Source: Bacteroidia bacterium (GTDB lineage: Bacteria; Bacteroidota; Bacteroidia; Flavobacteriales; Flavobacteriaceae). Taken from it: a DNA stretch of 64,000 bases. Numbering within the stretch: the first letter of the stretch is position 1; every line of letters begins with the position of its first letter. Below the pieces are notes generated by a model, which worked only from the letters and a program-made list of their open reading frames with translations, ran no database searches and was not told the origin of the DNA. The DNA lies in contig JAUIFO010000010.1 in assembly GCA_030430385.1 (NCBI GenBank), positions 62,001 to 126,000 of the forward strand, written 5' to 3'. Both the position numbers and the translations under genes were made by a program. Shown piece by piece: positions 8,073-16,742 of this stretch.

Positions 8073-9575
8073 ATGATATCATTAAGATCATTTTTACAAG
8101 TATGCCTTATTTTGGTGTGCTTTTTTTGTTGTAAATCGGAACCTAAGCAAGATCAAGTATCTTCAGAAATTAATAGCTATGAATCCTTTGTAAATGCTAT
8201 GAGATCCAAAGGAAATAGCACTGGAAATATTTTAGTTTATCAAGATGGAGAGGTTTCGTTTCAGAGTGCCAATGGTCTGAGAAGTATTAATCCAATAGAC
8301 TCTTTAGATTTGGATTCAAAGTTTCGATTAGCTTCGGTAAGTAAACAGTTTACAGGAATGGCAATTATGAAATTGAAGGAAGCTGGAAAACTAGATTATG
8401 ATCAGAGGGTCAATACCATACTTCCCGAATTTCCTTACGATGATATCACTGTAAGGCATTTATTGCATCACACTTCTGGATTGACAGATTATATGAGGCT
8501 GGTTGACGAAAACTTGCCAGAAGATTTTGACAAGGCTAATGTTATGCTAGGAAATGATGAAGTGATGGTGATGTTTTTTGAAATGAAACCAGAGTTAGAT
8601 TTCCAACCTGGCGAACGCTGGGAATATAGTAATTCAGGATATATGTTTTTAGCGTCTATAGTTGAAAAGATCTCAGGACAGCATTTTAGTGAGTTTTTAA
8701 AAAGCAATGTGTTCGAGCCTTTAAATATGAAAGATACTTCAGTATTCAAATATCAGAAAGATGAAAGCGCTGCGATGTCAAATCGTGTTTTCGGATATGG
8801 GAAGGCTTTAAATCAAGTAGACTTTGAGCCACGAGATTATCATTTTTTAAATGGAGTTAGAGGTGATGGAGGCATTTATTCCACATTAGACGACCTATAT
8901 AAATGGAATATGGCCTTAGCAAATTATACTATCATTCCGAAATCCTATTTGGATGAAGCTTGGACTTCAGGCAAAACCAATAATGGTGAAAATACGGGTT
9001 ACGGCTTTGGCTGGTTTCTAGATTATAATCCTGGAGAACCCAAAGTTGTAAACCATTCTGGAGGTTGGGTAGGATTTGTAACGTTTTTATATAATGCCGT
9101 TGATTCTAAAGATGGATTTATAATACTTACTAATGATTCTGGAGAACAATTTGAAACCATTATGAATGCGATGTTCGCCCTAAAAGATGGCAAAACGGTT
9201 GAAATGCCTAAGCCGAGTATTACAAATTCTATGGCTCAAATCATTTTTGAAGATGGTGTGTCTTCAGCAATAGCACACTATAAAACTTCTAAATCAGAAA
9301 AAGCAGACGCTTATTCTTTTGAAGAAGGTGAAATCAATATTCTGGGATATGAATTGATGAATGAAAAGATGAATAAGGCGGCACTACAGATATTTAAGCT
9401 AAATGTTGAGGAGTATCCCAAATCTGCCAATGTATACGATAGTTATGCTGATGCGCTTGTGATCAATGGTGACTCTTTGAAGGCACTCGAAAACTATAGA
9501 AAATGCTTTGCTATGGACAGTACACTTACTTATGCTAAAGACAAAGCTGAAAAATTAGCAACTTTGTTAGAGTAA
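8073..9575 (+). CDS. serine hydrolase, beta-lactamase class C/penicillin-binding family, lipoprotein
   Basis: The 500-residue protein has a lipoprotein-type signal ending in CFFCC (Cys 19 or 20 lipidated). The class C beta-lactamase fold follows: S88-V-S-K91 (SxxK nucleophile), YSNSGY near 186 (YxN) and the HSGG motif near 333 in place of KTG. A C-terminal tail of about 110 residues reads as two helical TPR-like repeats (MNKAALQIFKLNVEEYP, SLKALENYRKCF). Such proteins act as D-amino-acid or peptide esterases/amidases and are rarely true beta-lactamases. It would be anchored to a membrane facing the periplasm or surface. It follows the ECF operon after a 41-base gap and may be separately transcribed. 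Confidence 0.85.
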   Translation: MISLRSFLQVCLILVCFFCCKSEPKQDQVSSEINSYESFVNAMRSKGNSTGNILVYQDGEVSFQSANGLRSINPIDSLDLDSKFRLASVSKQFTGMAIMKLKEAGKLDYDQRVNTILPEFPYDDITVRHLLHHTSGLTDYMRLVDENLPEDFDKANVMLGNDEVMVMFFEMKPELDFQPGERWEYSNSGYMFLASIVEKISGQHFSEFLKSNVFEPLNMKDTSVFKYQKDESAAMSNRVFGYGKALNQVDFEPRDYHFLNGVRGDGGIYSTLDDLYKWNMALANYTIIPKSYLDEAWTSGKTNNGENTGYGFGWFLDYNPGEPKVVNHSGGWVGFVTFLYNAVDSKDGFIILTNDSGEQFETIMNAMFALKDGKTVEMPKPSITNSMAQIIFEDGVSSAIAHYKTSKSEKADAYSFEEGEINILGYELMNEKMNKAALQIFKLNVEEYPKSANVYDSYADALVINGDSLKALENYRKCFAMDSTLTYAKDKAEKLATLLE

Positions 9576-9581
9576 AAAAAT

Positions 9582-10265
9582 ATGTCTCTTGAAATTCTTC
9601 TTAGATCACTACCAAAGTCTTACGTCTTAGATAAAGCAACAAAGGAGTCTGACTTTGTGCCTTTAGATTTGTCTATTTACAACGAAGACTTAAAATTAGT
9701 AGATGTATCTTCTTCTGAAAAGCTATCACAATATGTGAATCAACAGATCGCATCTAAAAATGGAAAGGTTGCTTTTGGTGGCTTCTTAGAAACACGAGGA
9801 ATTTACAATAGAAGCAATTATTTCAATTCAGTAGACCCAGAAACTGAAAGAAACATTCATTTAGGTCTAGATTTATGGATCGAAGTCAATACTCCAATTT
9901 ATGCACCTTTAGATGGTGTTGTTCACAGCTTTAACAACAATACTAATTTTGGAGACTATGGTCCAACAATTATTTTAAAGCATACGATTGATCGTGTTTC
10001 ATTTTACACCTTGTATGGTCATTTAAGTTTGCCCTCGATTGCATCTTTAAGAGTAGGGCAAGAGTTTAAAAAAGGAGATCAGATAGCAACATTAGGTGAT
10101 GCTACGGTTAATGGCGATTATCCACCACATTTACACTTTCAAATTATAAAAGATATTCAAGATTATTATGGAGATTATCCTGGTGTGTCTTCTAAGCTGG
10201 ACTTGGAATTTTATAAAGCTAATTGTCCAGATCCAAATGTGTTGTTAAAGATTGATGTACGTTAA
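9582..10265 (+). CDS. M23-family metallopeptidase without signal peptide
   Basis: The 227-residue protein has an LytM/M23 domain at about 88-190: H93-x3-D97 (HLGLD), the GHLS segment at 146-149 and the H183-L-H185 motif (PPHLHF). These would bind the catalytic zinc and cut peptidoglycan cross-bridges. Oddly the N-terminus (MSLEILLRSLPKSYVLDK) is not a signal peptide or membrane anchor, so either export is unusual or the protein acts on another, cytoplasmic substrate. It begins six bases after the serine hydrolase stop, so the pair is probably one transcript. Confidence 0.82.
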   Translation: MSLEILLRSLPKSYVLDKATKESDFVPLDLSIYNEDLKLVDVSSSEKLSQYVNQQIASKNGKVAFGGFLETRGIYNRSNYFNSVDPETERNIHLGLDLWIEVNTPIYAPLDGVVHSFNNNTNFGDYGPTIILKHTIDRVSFYTLYGHLSLPSIASLRVGQEFKKGDQIATLGDATVNGDYPPHLHFQIIKDIQDYYGDYPGVSSKLDLEFYKANCPDPNVLLKIDVR

Positions 10266-10314
10266 TTCAAGTTTTAGCTTGATATTTTTTATCTTTAAAT
10301 CAAACCAATTTATA

Positions 10315-12165
10315 ATGAAATACGTTCTCGCAGTTTTTATCATTAGTTTATCTTTTTTTTATTCTGAAGCGCAGATCGTCAATATACCTGATCCTGATTT
10401 AAAATTAGTGCTGACTTCCTTTAACTGTGTTGATCTAGATAATAATGGTGTTCCTGATGCTGATGCTGACACGAATGATGATGGTGAGATTCAGGTATCC
10501 GAAGCTGAAGCTGTGGAGTATCTCATTTTAGGAGGTGTTATTTTAGATCTTACTGGACTTGAGGCGTTCGTTAATTTAAGAAGCTTTAATGCTGAGAATG
10601 CCGATTTTTATGATATTTCTTATGTTGGTGGTAATTATCAATATTCTGGCGTTGGAATACTAGACCTTACATTTATGCAGAATATTGAAAGGATTTTCTT
10701 GAGTGGCGAATCTTTAACTGGAGTTAATTTGTCTGGTTTAACAAACCTCGTAGAACTTCAATTGTTTAGTGTAGGTTATGCCGATGATCAAGGAGCAGGA
10801 GGTCAAGCGACTCCAGTAAATTTGCAAGGATGTACGAGTCTTTTAGACCTCAATATGATGAATGCTTTATTAGATATTGATTTTTGTCAAGTGCCTACTT
10901 TAGAAGAACTCAATAGCTTCGCGTTGGATCCTAGTGTTGGTCCGATAGATTTAGATCTCAATTGTTTGACAAATTTGAAAATTCTTGATGTAGGTGAAAA
11001 TCAATTCAATACGTTATATCTGAAAAATAATTCAGTCCTTGAAAGTTTTTATGGTGGTGCTGCTTATGGAAATGTTTTATGTATAGATGATAACCAAGCA
11101 GAGTTGGATAGTTTAGGTGATTTTGTAGATAGTTTCCAAACGGTTACTACGAGTTGTGGAAATTCAAGTGGTACCAATAGCATCTCTGGAGACATTATGA
11201 GAACCATATCGTTTACTTCTAATACCTGTACTGGAAATAATGATTTCATGAATCCTTTACGCTTTAATGTTTCTCAAAACAATGCAACGGTTACAAATTT
11301 TTTGGCTGTAAGTGCTAATTATTATGAAGTTCCTGAAGGCTTGGGTCAAGGTGAATATATTGTGACGCCAACAGTAAACTTTTCAGATGGTTATGTGGTG
11401 ACGCCAGAGCAATTCACTGTTAATTTTGCAGCTGATAATGGTGAGATTTTTGAACAAGATCTTTGTTTGAATCCTAGAGTTGAAACAACAGGCGCTATTG
11501 AAATTCGGTTTTTCCCATATTATTATCCAACAGAACTTGACGTTAACAGATTTGATGCCTATCTAGTTTTAAATAACACGTCTGATGACGATATGACTGT
11601 TGATCTTAGACTTAATTACGATGATAATTATACCTTTCCATTTGATTATAACGAATTTCCTAATAGTGAAGGTAATGGTGATACCATATGGAACAATCTA
11701 ACGGTTAATGCTAATAGCACCAGATCACTTTGGCTAAGAATAGGATACAATAGTGATACGCATCCCAATTATCCTGTAATGGATGGCGATCAATTGATTT
11801 ATGATGTTTACTTAACCATTCAAGGAAACCCATCTACACAAAGTAGTAATGGAGGAGGAACTACTCCAGATTTTAGATTGATACAAACCATCAATCCAGG
11901 TGAAGAAGTACTTTATACGCCTACTTTTGAAGAACTAGATACTGAAGTAAAAGTATATCCCAACCCAACAAAAGATCTCATCTTTTTGGATTATTCAAAT
12001 GATATTGAAACTTTGACTTTATACAATATTAATGGTCAGTTAGTGAAAACGATTACTAATTTTGAATCTGAACCGTTAGACCTGAGCGACCTCAAAAATG
12101 GGGTTTACTTCTTATCAATAAAAACTGAAAATTCAGTGGTTACCAAAAAAATCATCAAGCATTAG
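10315..12165 (+). CDS. type IX secretion cargo protein with leucine-rich-like repeats
   Basis: The 616-residue protein starts at ATG 10315, where a signal peptide begins (ending YSEAQ). The in-frame upstream start codon inside the preceding gene is rejected because it would bury the signal. The N-terminal half has degenerate repeats with LTGLEAFVNLRSF and LSGLTNLVELQLF patterns, resembling leucine-rich repeats. An acidic loop near residue 45 (DADADTNDDGEIQ) looks like a calcium-binding site. The last ~70 residues are a T9SS type A sorting domain (VKVYPNPTKD...LYNINGQLV...LKNGVYFLSI), so the protein is expected at the cell surface or outside. The ligand or activity is unknown. Confidence 0.85.
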   Translation: MKYVLAVFIISLSFFYSEAQIVNIPDPDLKLVLTSFNCVDLDNNGVPDADADTNDDGEIQVSEAEAVEYLILGGVILDLTGLEAFVNLRSFNAENADFYDISYVGGNYQYSGVGILDLTFMQNIERIFLSGESLTGVNLSGLTNLVELQLFSVGYADDQGAGGQATPVNLQGCTSLLDLNMMNALLDIDFCQVPTLEELNSFALDPSVGPIDLDLNCLTNLKILDVGENQFNTLYLKNNSVLESFYGGAAYGNVLCIDDNQAELDSLGDFVDSFQTVTTSCGNSSGTNSISGDIMRTISFTSNTCTGNNDFMNPLRFNVSQNNATVTNFLAVSANYYEVPEGLGQGEYIVTPTVNFSDGYVVTPEQFTVNFAADNGEIFEQDLCLNPRVETTGAIEIRFFPYYYPTELDVNRFDAYLVLNNTSDDDMTVDLRLNYDDNYTFPFDYNEFPNSEGNGDTIWNNLTVNANSTRSLWLRIGYNSDTHPNYPVMDGDQLIYDVYLTIQGNPSTQSSNGGGTTPDFRLIQTINPGEEVLYTPTFEELDTEVKVYPNPTKDLIFLDYSNDIETLTLYNINGQLVKTITNFESEPLDLSDLKNGVYFLSIKTENSVVTKKIIKH

Positions 12166-12571
12166 AAATTTGCTTTTTAGCTATTGATGTTCCTAGTAAA
12201 AACCCAATAAAAGTTAAAGCTCCATCTGAGATTGTAAACCATAATTCCTTAGGAAGCATCACAATATTAGCAAATGTTGCAATTATCATAATAGCGCCAA
12301 CAATATAAGCTGGTATCATACTGGTTTTTGAGATTTTAGCAGCAATAAACATACCTATCACAATACCAATAAAGTGTGCAATAACGACACATACTTTTGC
12401 TCCAGCTGGGATTTTGTCCATATTGTTTTTAATCCATTCCATATTCATTGGATCTGCACCTTCAGGGAGCGGAAATAGGTTATGACCAATAACAGATTCA
12501 ATTAAATAAACAGAGACTGATGCAGCTAAAAAGCCAACAATAACAGCGAGGATATTAGTTAATACTTTCAT
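12155..12571 (-). CDS. four-helix membrane protein of unknown function
   Basis: This 138-residue integral membrane protein has four predicted helices: residues ~5-27, 60-82, 85-108 and 113-132. A short outward loop with NLFPLPEGADPMNMEWIK lies between helices one and two. I do not recognise the family; similar small proteins are common in Bacteroidota. Its stop overlaps the end of the T9SS cargo gene on the opposite strand by 11 bases. The terminator of secA lies 38 bases upstream of its start, so it likely has its own promoter, but I see no good match to the Bacteroidota consensus there. Confidence 0.7.
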   Translation of the reverse strand: MKVLTNILAVIVGFLAASVSVYLIESVIGHNLFPLPEGADPMNMEWIKNNMDKIPAGAKVCVVIAHFIGIVIGMFIAAKISKTSMIPAYIVGAIMIIATFANIVMLPKELWFTISDGALTFIGFLLGTSIAKKQISNA

Positions 12572-12608
12572 GATATGAATTGTTTAGTTAGTTGGCTTAA
12601 GGTAATAA

Positions 12609-12640
12609 AAAAATCCTGATCGATTAAGATCAGGATTTTT
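12609..12640 (-). terminator. rho-independent terminator of secA
   Basis: A perfect 13-bp hairpin (arms 12609-12621 and 12628-12640, loop GATTAA), with core ATCCTGATC/GATCAGGAT, is followed on the minus strand by a run of Ts. It lies about 120 bases downstream of the secA stop codon and before the next minus-strand gene. Confidence 0.85.
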
Positions 12641-12654
12641 AAAATTTAATATTC

Positions 12655-12684
12655 GTGAGATTCTGAAACAAGTTCAGAATGACG
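12655..12684. repeat. short palindromic intergenic repeat, copy 1
   Basis: A 30-base element begins GTGAGATTCTGAA and ends TTCAGAATGACG; its core is the inverted repeat TTCTGAA-ACAAG-TTCAGAA. It shares both ends with copy 2 and is the reverse complement, with a few changes, of the first part of the element at 16155. It lies in the 3' untranslated region of secA. Confidence 0.8.
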
Positions 12685-12697
12685 CATTAAACTATCT

Positions 12698-12751
12698 GTG
12701 AGATTCTGAAACATACTTCGATTATGCTCAGTACAAGAGTTCAGAATGACG
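12698..12751. repeat. short palindromic intergenic repeat, copy 2 (expanded form)
   Basis: This 54-base element shares the GTGAGATTCTGAAAC left end and the AGTTCAGAATGACG right end with copy 1. It carries about 24 extra central bases (ATACTTCGATTATGCTCAGTACA). Copies 1 and 2 are 13 bases apart, between the secA stop and its terminator. Confidence 0.75.
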
Positions 12752-12761
12752 AAAGACGATA

Positions 12762-15700
12762 TTAATCCACCAAAACCCATTCACCTTTAGCAATTAATGG
12801 TTCGGCTTGTTTGTATTTTACAACTTTATTTTCGCCACTCATAACGTGCTTGATTGTCACACGATCGTTGCGTCCAATTTTTGGTTTATCACGAACAATA
12901 GTTTCTACAACTTGTTGTTGTGCTTGTGTGTTTCCAGCAGCTCTACTTTGCGCTGCACGCTCATCCATATTTGGAATTTCCTCTTTTTGAGTTTCTAGTT
13001 TTTCGCGTTTACGAGCCTTAGCTTCACGAATGGTGTTTTGTGTTTCAGTTGGTAATTCACCTTTAAATAAGAAGGAGATCACATCTTTATTCACTTGATC
13101 GATCATGCTCTTAAATAATTCAAAAGCTTCAAATTTATAGATGAGTAGTGGATCTTTTTGTTCGTGAACAGCCAGCTGTACCGATTGTTTCAATTCATCC
13201 ATTTTACGCAAATGGGTTTTCCAAGCATCGTCAACAATAGCCAAAGTGATGTTCTTTTCAAAATCGTTTATTAACTGTGTTCCTTTAGTTTCATAAGCTT
13301 TCTGTAAGTCGGTTACAACTTGAAGATTTTTAACACCATCTGTAAAAGGTACTACAATACGTTTGAATTTATCACTCTGATTCAAATATACATTTTCAAT
13401 AACAGGGTAAGCTAAATCGGCATTGCGTTGCATCTTGTCTTTGTAATGCTCAAAAGCTGCTTTATAGATTTTACCAGCAATATCTTGTACAGAACCTTTT
13501 TCAAATTCGGCTTCAGAGATTGGTGAACTCATAGAGAAGTAACGAATTAATTCAAACTCAAAGTTTTTAAAATCGTTAGCTGCTTTGTTTGATTCAGTAA
13601 TGCCTTCAGAAGTATCATAGATCATATTGGCAAGATCTACACGTAGACGTTCGCCTTCTAAAGCATGACGACGACGTTTGTAAACGACTTCACGTTGCGC
13701 ATTCATAACATCATCATATTCTAATAAACGCTTACGAACACCAAATTGGTTTTCTTCAACCTTTTTCTGAGCTCGTTCAATAGATTTAGAGATCATAGAA
13801 TGCTGAATTACTTCACCTTCTTTCAATCCCATTTTATCCATCATTTTAGCAATACGTTCACTTCCGAAGAGACGCATTAAATTATCTTCAAGCGACACAT
13901 AAAATTGAGAACTACCAACATCTCCTTGACGACCAGCACGACCACGTAACTGCCTGTCTACACGACGAGAATCATGACGCTCTGTACCAACAATGGCTAA
14001 ACCTCCAGCATCTTTTACCTCATCGGTTAGCTTGATATCTGTACCACGACCAGCCATATTGGTTGCAATCGTTACCTGACCAGGAATACCAGCTTCGGCA
14101 ACAATATCGGCTTCTTTTTTGTGCAATTTCGCATTCAGGACATTGTGAGGAACTTTTCTAATACTTAGCATTTTTCCTAATAACTCCGAAATTTCAACAG
14201 ATGTAGTACCAATCAAAACTGGTCGTCCAGCTTGTGATAATTTGGTCACTTCATCAATAACAGCATTATATTTTTCACGTTTAGTTTTATAAACTAAATC
14301 TTCTCTATCATCACGAGCAATAGGTTTATTGGTTGGAATTTCAACCACATCTAATTTATAGATTTCCCAAAATTCACCAGCTTCTGTGACAGCTGTACCA
14401 GTCATTCCAGATAGTTTACGATACATTCTGAAATAATTCTGTAGTGTAATTGTCGCAAAGGTTTGTGTAGCATCTTCGATCTTTACATTTTCTTTAGCTT
14501 CAATCGCTTGGTGAAGTCCGTCACTGTAACGACGACCATCCATAATACGACCAGTTTGCTCATCGACGATCATTACTTTATTATCCATTACAACATATTG
14601 AATGTCTTTTTCAAATAAAGCGTAAGCTTTCAATAATTGGTTAAGGGTATGGATGCGTTCAGATTTGACACCGAAATCTCTGAATAGGTCTTCTTTCTCG
14701 TTAGCTTCTTCTTCTTTAGAAAGGCCTTTAGCTTCAATCTTTGCAATTTCAAGACCTATTTCAGGCATCACAAAGAAATCAGGATTTTCTTTTCCAGATA
14801 AAAATTCGACACCTTTATCAGACAATTCTACTTGGTTATTTTTTTCTTCAATCACATAATAGAGCTCTGCATCAACTTTTGGCATTTCTCTATTATTATC
14901 TTGCATGTAGAAGTTTTCAGTTTTTTGAAGGAGTTGTTTCACACCTTCTTCACTAAGAAACTTGATCAATGCCTTATTTTTTGGCATTCCACGATAGACG
15001 CGAAGCAATTGAAAACCACCTTCTTTAGTGTCACCAGCAGCAATCAATTTTTTAGCTTCAGCAAGTACACCAGTTAAATATTTGCGTTGTACACTTACAA
15101 TACTTTCAACTTTAGGTTTTAGTTCTGTGAATTCATGACGATCACCTTCAGGAATTGGACCAGAAATAATTAAAGGAGTTCTCGCATCATCGATCAATAC
15201 AGAATCGACCTCATCTACAATCGCATAGTGGTGAGGACGTTGCACAAGGTCACCAGGTGAATGTGCCATATTATCTCTTAGGTAATCAAAACCAAATTCA
15301 TTATTGGTTCCGTAAGTAATGTCTGCTCTGTAAGCTTTACGACGCGCTTCAGAGTTTGGTTGGTGATAATCTATACAGTCCACACTCATACCATGGAACT
15401 CAAAAATAGGAGCCATCCATGCGCTATCACGTTTTGCAAGATAGTCGTTAACGGTTACCAAATGTACACCACGTTCGGTTAAGGCATTCAAATATACTGG
15501 AAGTGTTGCTACTAAGGTTTTACCTTCACCAGTTTGCATTTCGGCAATCTTACCTTGATGAAGTGCAGCACCACCAATTAATTGCACATCGTAGTGAATC
15601 ATGTCCCAAGTGATTGGTTTTCCAGCAGCATCCCAAGAATTTGACCAGACTGCTTGTTCACCATTAAGCGTAACGTAGTCCTTATCTCCTGAAACAACAC

Positions 15701-16112
15701 GATCAAACTCATTAGCTTTTACTGAGATTTCTGTGTTGTGAACAAAACGTTTAGCAGTTTCTTTAACTACAGCAAAAGCTTCAGCCATAATGTCGTTAAG
15801 AACTGTTTCAGTCACCTCGTAAATATCGTCTTCTATCTTGTCGATTTCAACATAGATATCTTCTCTTTCGTCAATATCATCTGTGGCGTCAGCGTCTTTT
15901 AAGAGCTGATCAATTTTATCTTGAAGTGGTTTGCGAGCTTCTGCAATTTTGGCTTTGAACTCTGTAGTTTTTGCTCTAAGCTCATCATGAGATAATTGCT
16001 CAAGTGCGCTTTCAAATGATTTTACTTTCTCTACTATAGGGCTAAGCGCTTTTACATCTTGTTTGGCTTTGTCTCCTACAAATACTTTTAATACTGAATT
16101 TAAAAAACTCAT
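12762..16112 (-). CDS. secA: preprotein translocase subunit SecA
   Basis: The 1116-residue protein has the long Bacteroidota SecA layout. Walker A lies in MQTGEGKT at about 192-199, DEVDSVLIDDARTPLIISG marks the DEAD-type Walker B, and TNMAGRGTDIKL and GTERHDSRRVDRQLRGRAGRQGD mark the second nucleotide-binding fold. The helical scaffold and wing domains follow. It couples ATP hydrolysis to Sec-dependent export through SecYEG. Two charged insertions, one near residues 60-100, account for much of the length over the ~900-residue E. coli form. The C-terminus (KIGRNDRVTIKHVMSGENK) aligns with the place where many SecAs carry the zinc-binding CxCxSGxxxxxCC tail, but no cysteines are present. It is flanked by palindromic repeats and a strong terminator, and is transcribed alone. 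Confidence 0.98.
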   Translation of the reverse strand: MSFLNSVLKVFVGDKAKQDVKALSPIVEKVKSFESALEQLSHDELRAKTTEFKAKIAEARKPLQDKIDQLLKDADATDDIDEREDIYVEIDKIEDDIYEVTETVLNDIMAEAFAVVKETAKRFVHNTEISVKANEFDRVVSGDKDYVTLNGEQAVWSNSWDAAGKPITWDMIHYDVQLIGGAALHQGKIAEMQTGEGKTLVATLPVYLNALTERGVHLVTVNDYLAKRDSAWMAPIFEFHGMSVDCIDYHQPNSEARRKAYRADITYGTNNEFGFDYLRDNMAHSPGDLVQRPHHYAIVDEVDSVLIDDARTPLIISGPIPEGDRHEFTELKPKVESIVSVQRKYLTGVLAEAKKLIAAGDTKEGGFQLLRVYRGMPKNKALIKFLSEEGVKQLLQKTENFYMQDNNREMPKVDAELYYVIEEKNNQVELSDKGVEFLSGKENPDFFVMPEIGLEIAKIEAKGLSKEEEANEKEDLFRDFGVKSERIHTLNQLLKAYALFEKDIQYVVMDNKVMIVDEQTGRIMDGRRYSDGLHQAIEAKENVKIEDATQTFATITLQNYFRMYRKLSGMTGTAVTEAGEFWEIYKLDVVEIPTNKPIARDDREDLVYKTKREKYNAVIDEVTKLSQAGRPVLIGTTSVEISELLGKMLSIRKVPHNVLNAKLHKKEADIVAEAGIPGQVTIATNMAGRGTDIKLTDEVKDAGGLAIVGTERHDSRRVDRQLRGRAGRQGDVGSSQFYVSLEDNLMRLFGSERIAKMMDKMGLKEGEVIQHSMISKSIERAQKKVEENQFGVRKRLLEYDDVMNAQREVVYKRRRHALEGERLRVDLANMIYDTSEGITESNKAANDFKNFEFELIRYFSMSSPISEAEFEKGSVQDIAGKIYKAAFEHYKDKMQRNADLAYPVIENVYLNQSDKFKRIVVPFTDGVKNLQVVTDLQKAYETKGTQLINDFEKNITLAIVDDAWKTHLRKMDELKQSVQLAVHEQKDPLLIYKFEAFELFKSMIDQVNKDVISFLFKGELPTETQNTIREAKARKREKLETQKEEIPNMDERAAQSRAAGNTQAQQQVVETIVRDKPKIGRNDRVTIKHVMSGENKVVKYKQAEPLIAKGEWVLVD

Positions 16113-16154
16113 GTGTGTTTATTTATTTAATGAAATCATCTAAGTTTTTAGTTT

Positions 16155-16229
16155 CGTCATTCTGAAATTGATTCAGAATCGCATTATTAGTGTTTTTTAA
16201 TGCGACACTAAAACGGATTCAATGTGACG
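16155..16229. repeat. palindromic repeat element in the secA leader
   Basis: This 75-base element starts with CGTCATTCTGAAATTGATTCAGAATCGCA, nearly the reverse complement of the 30-base repeat at 12655. It ends GGATTCAATGTGACG, and its ends share the inverted CGTCAnnnTGAA pattern. Inside are TTCTGAA/TTCAGAA, TCGCATTA (16179-16186)/TAATGCGA (16198-16205) and TTAGTGT (16187-16193)/ACACTAA (16205-16211). The last two are interleaved, so both hairpins cannot form fully together. It lies between the secA promoter and its ATG. Confidence 0.7.
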
Positions 16230-16274
16230 TTACTTAGTATTTTAGATGATTTATATCTTCAAAATTTAGAATTT

Positions 16275-16282
16275 CAAAGATA
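16275..16282 (-). promoter_or_regulatory. -7 box of the likely secA promoter
   Basis: On the minus strand this reads TATCTTTG, an exact TAnnTTTG. The -33 region at the expected distance reads only TTCAG, a weak match to TTTG. It would start a transcript with a leader of about 155 bases that includes the palindromic repeat element. Confidence 0.5.
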
Positions 16283-16319
16283 TGATTTGTCTCTGTTATA
16301 CTGAAAAATTAAGGCACAA

Positions 16320-16344
16320 AAAAAGTCTCATTTAGAGACTTTTT
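16320..16344 (-). terminator. rho-independent terminator of the DUF2795-like gene
   Basis: A perfect 10-bp stem (AAAAAGTCTC / GAGACTTTTT, loop ATTTA) is followed on the minus strand by Ts. It lies 28 bases after the stop of the small gene and separates it from secA. Confidence 0.85.
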
Positions 16345-16371
16345 AACTTATACTATATCTTTATTGAAATT

Positions 16372-16593
16372 CTAGTATTCATCTTCATTCCAAAGGTAAT
16401 CTTCATCAGTTGGATAGTCTGACCAGATTTCTTCAATGGAATCATAAGAGTCGCCTTCATCTTCTATCGCTTGTAGATTTTCAACCACCTCTAAAGGTGC
16501 TCCTGTTCTAATAGCGTAGTCAATTAATTCGTCTTTTGTTGCTGGCCAAGGCGCATCACTTAAATAGGATGCTAATTCTAATGTCCAATACAT
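16372..16593 (-). CDS. DUF2795-family small acidic protein
   Basis: This is a 73-residue soluble protein. The N-terminal half (MYWTLELASYLSDAPWPATK..LIDYAIRTGAPLEVVENLQ) matches the DUF2795 pattern of a short helical domain. The C-terminal half is very acidic (DEGDSYDSIEEIWSDYPTDEDYLWNEDE). The function is unknown. A strong terminator behind it and a good promoter in front (16617-16646) indicate a single-gene transcript, although it sits just upstream of secA, an arrangement I associate with Flavobacteriaceae. Confidence 0.82.
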   Translation of the reverse strand: MYWTLELASYLSDAPWPATKDELIDYAIRTGAPLEVVENLQAIEDEGDSYDSIEEIWSDYPTDEDYLWNEDEY

Positions 16594-16616
16594 TCTTGTA
16601 CGTTTTTAATTTTCTG

Positions 16617-16646
16617 CAAAAATAAAATTATAGTTCAAAAAGTCAA
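16617..16646 (-). promoter_or_regulatory. promoter of the DUF2795-like gene
   Basis: Minus strand: TTG (16646-16644, within CTTGAC), a 19-base spacer, then TATTTTTG (16624-16617). It is an exact TAnnTTTG -7 box with good spacing, 23 bases before the ATG. Confidence 0.65.
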
Positions 16647-16742
16647 GAAAAATCTGAATTAATTAAATAATAATTTAAAAGAACTTATATTTTCAATCGT
16701 TTAAGCCTATAGAACTCATCATTTATTCTGCAAGTAGTTATT

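Noticed and set aside
8073-9575. Antibiotic-resistance beta-lactamase
   Set aside because: The fold has SxxK and YxN, but HSGG replaces KTG and a C-terminal TPR-like tail is added, as in esterase/peptidase relatives.
16179-16211. H-type pseudoknot in the secA leader
   Set aside because: The two stems abut with no loop to cross the second groove, so alternative hairpins are more plausible than a true pseudoknot.
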